Positions 6,344-6,434 of a stretch of 6,434 bases of DNA are shown here, piece by piece. The stretch lies in NCBI GenBank assembly GCA_009839585.1, contig VXPI01000318.1, positions 1-6,434 on the forward strand, in the 5' to 3' direction. The translations under genes were made by a program, and so were the position numbers. The notes beneath the pieces were generated by a model that was not told where the DNA came from, ran no database searches, and saw only the letters and a list, made by a program, of their open reading frames with translations. This stretch comes from Gammaproteobacteria bacterium (GTDB lineage: Bacteria; Pseudomonadota; Gammaproteobacteria; Arenicellales; Poriferihabitantaceae). Each line of letters starts with the position of its first letter. Within the stretch, counting starts at the first letter, position 1.

Positions 6344-6374
6344 ATTATAGTCATTCCAATGGCGAACTAGCGAA
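6344..6374 (-). promoter_or_regulatory. Putative promoter of the BMP-protein gene
   Basis: The minus strand carries a perfect TATAAT at 6349-6344, about 70 bases before the start codon. The -35 region is poor: TTCGCT at 6374-6369 is the best candidate and is spaced rather far (19 bases). An imperfect extended -10 (TGAC before TATAAT) may help, or an activator may be needed. The leader shows no riboswitch structure that I recognise. Confidence 0.38.
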
Positions 6375-6434
6375 GATCCACCCCAATCCCGAGATGATGG
6401 CCGGATCATCCGAGAACATCCGGTCCCCGTGAAT
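6351..6434 (-). CDS. Possible C-terminal end of an unidentified gene (5' part outside window)
   Basis: From the right edge the minus strand is open for 27 codons and ends in TGA at 6353-6351, 78 bases before the BMP start. The peptide includes FSDDPAIISGLGWIFASSP, mixed hydrophobic and acidic, without a clear family signature. Its position upstream of, and in the same direction as, the BMP gene suits a purine-related or transport gene, but 27 codons are too few to prove coding. A plus-strand frame across the same bases is also open for a similar length, which lowers confidence. Confidence 0.33.
   Translation of the reverse strand: MHGDRMFSDDPAIISGLGWIFASSPLE

Noticed and set aside
5499..6350. 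Plus-strand open frame of 283 codons
   Set aside because: It lies wholly antisense to the well-conserved BMP gene, and its product is rich in Cys, Arg and Ser with no domain-like blocks; it is a shadow of the real gene.
6358..6432. Plus-strand reading frame at the right edge (GELAKIHPNPEMMAG)
   Set aside because: It has no good start codon or ribosome binding site, ends within the window, and overlaps a minus-strand frame that better fits the local gene direction.

Overview
The window looks like the chromosome of a Gram-negative bacterium, most likely a (marine-type) gammaproteobacterium or close relative. The reasons are the family-level character of the proteins, a periplasmic binding protein with a signal peptide, a cytochrome c-linked membrane oxidase, and moderate GC. 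The taxonomy is inference only; no marker gene is present. Nearly everything lies on the minus strand and is read from right to left.

Region by region. The right edge (6351-6434) may hold the last 27 codons of an unidentified minus-strand gene. A consensus-like -10 box and a strong ribosome binding site then lead into a BMP-family ABC transporter substrate-binding protein (6272 to 5166), which ends at a strong hairpin (5115-5141). A 262-base intergenic stretch with several inverted repeats follows. Next comes a compact minus-strand operon: puuD (urate hydroxylase with a C-terminal cytochrome c domain, 4903 to 3716), puuE (cofactor-independent allantoinase, 3719 to 2811), alc (allantoicase, 2818 to 1814), allA (ureidoglycolate lyase, 1826 to 1323), and a broken BioC-like methyltransferase (1333 to 570). 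Every junction in the operon overlaps, by 4, 8, 13 and 11 bases. At the left edge a plus-strand reading frame of unknown function (to 532) enters the window and converges on the operon end, with 37 bases between the two stop codons.

How the genes work together. PuuD oxidises urate to 5-hydroxyisourate and passes electrons to its own cytochrome c domain. PuuE opens allantoin to allantoate. Allantoicase releases urea and ureidoglycolate, and AllA releases a second urea and glyoxylate. The binding protein plausibly captures a purine or nucleoside for uptake. Two intermediate activities between 5-hydroxyisourate and allantoin (HIU hydrolase and OHCU decarboxylase) are not in the window, nor are the transporter's permease and ATPase.

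The main oddities are the BioC-like gene at the operon end, which has a frameshift and lacks a recognisable SAM-binding glycine loop, an imperfect direct repeat that brackets most of it, and the unidentified left-edge protein. I found no convincing new defence or mobile system. Most of the window is a recognisable purine catabolism locus.
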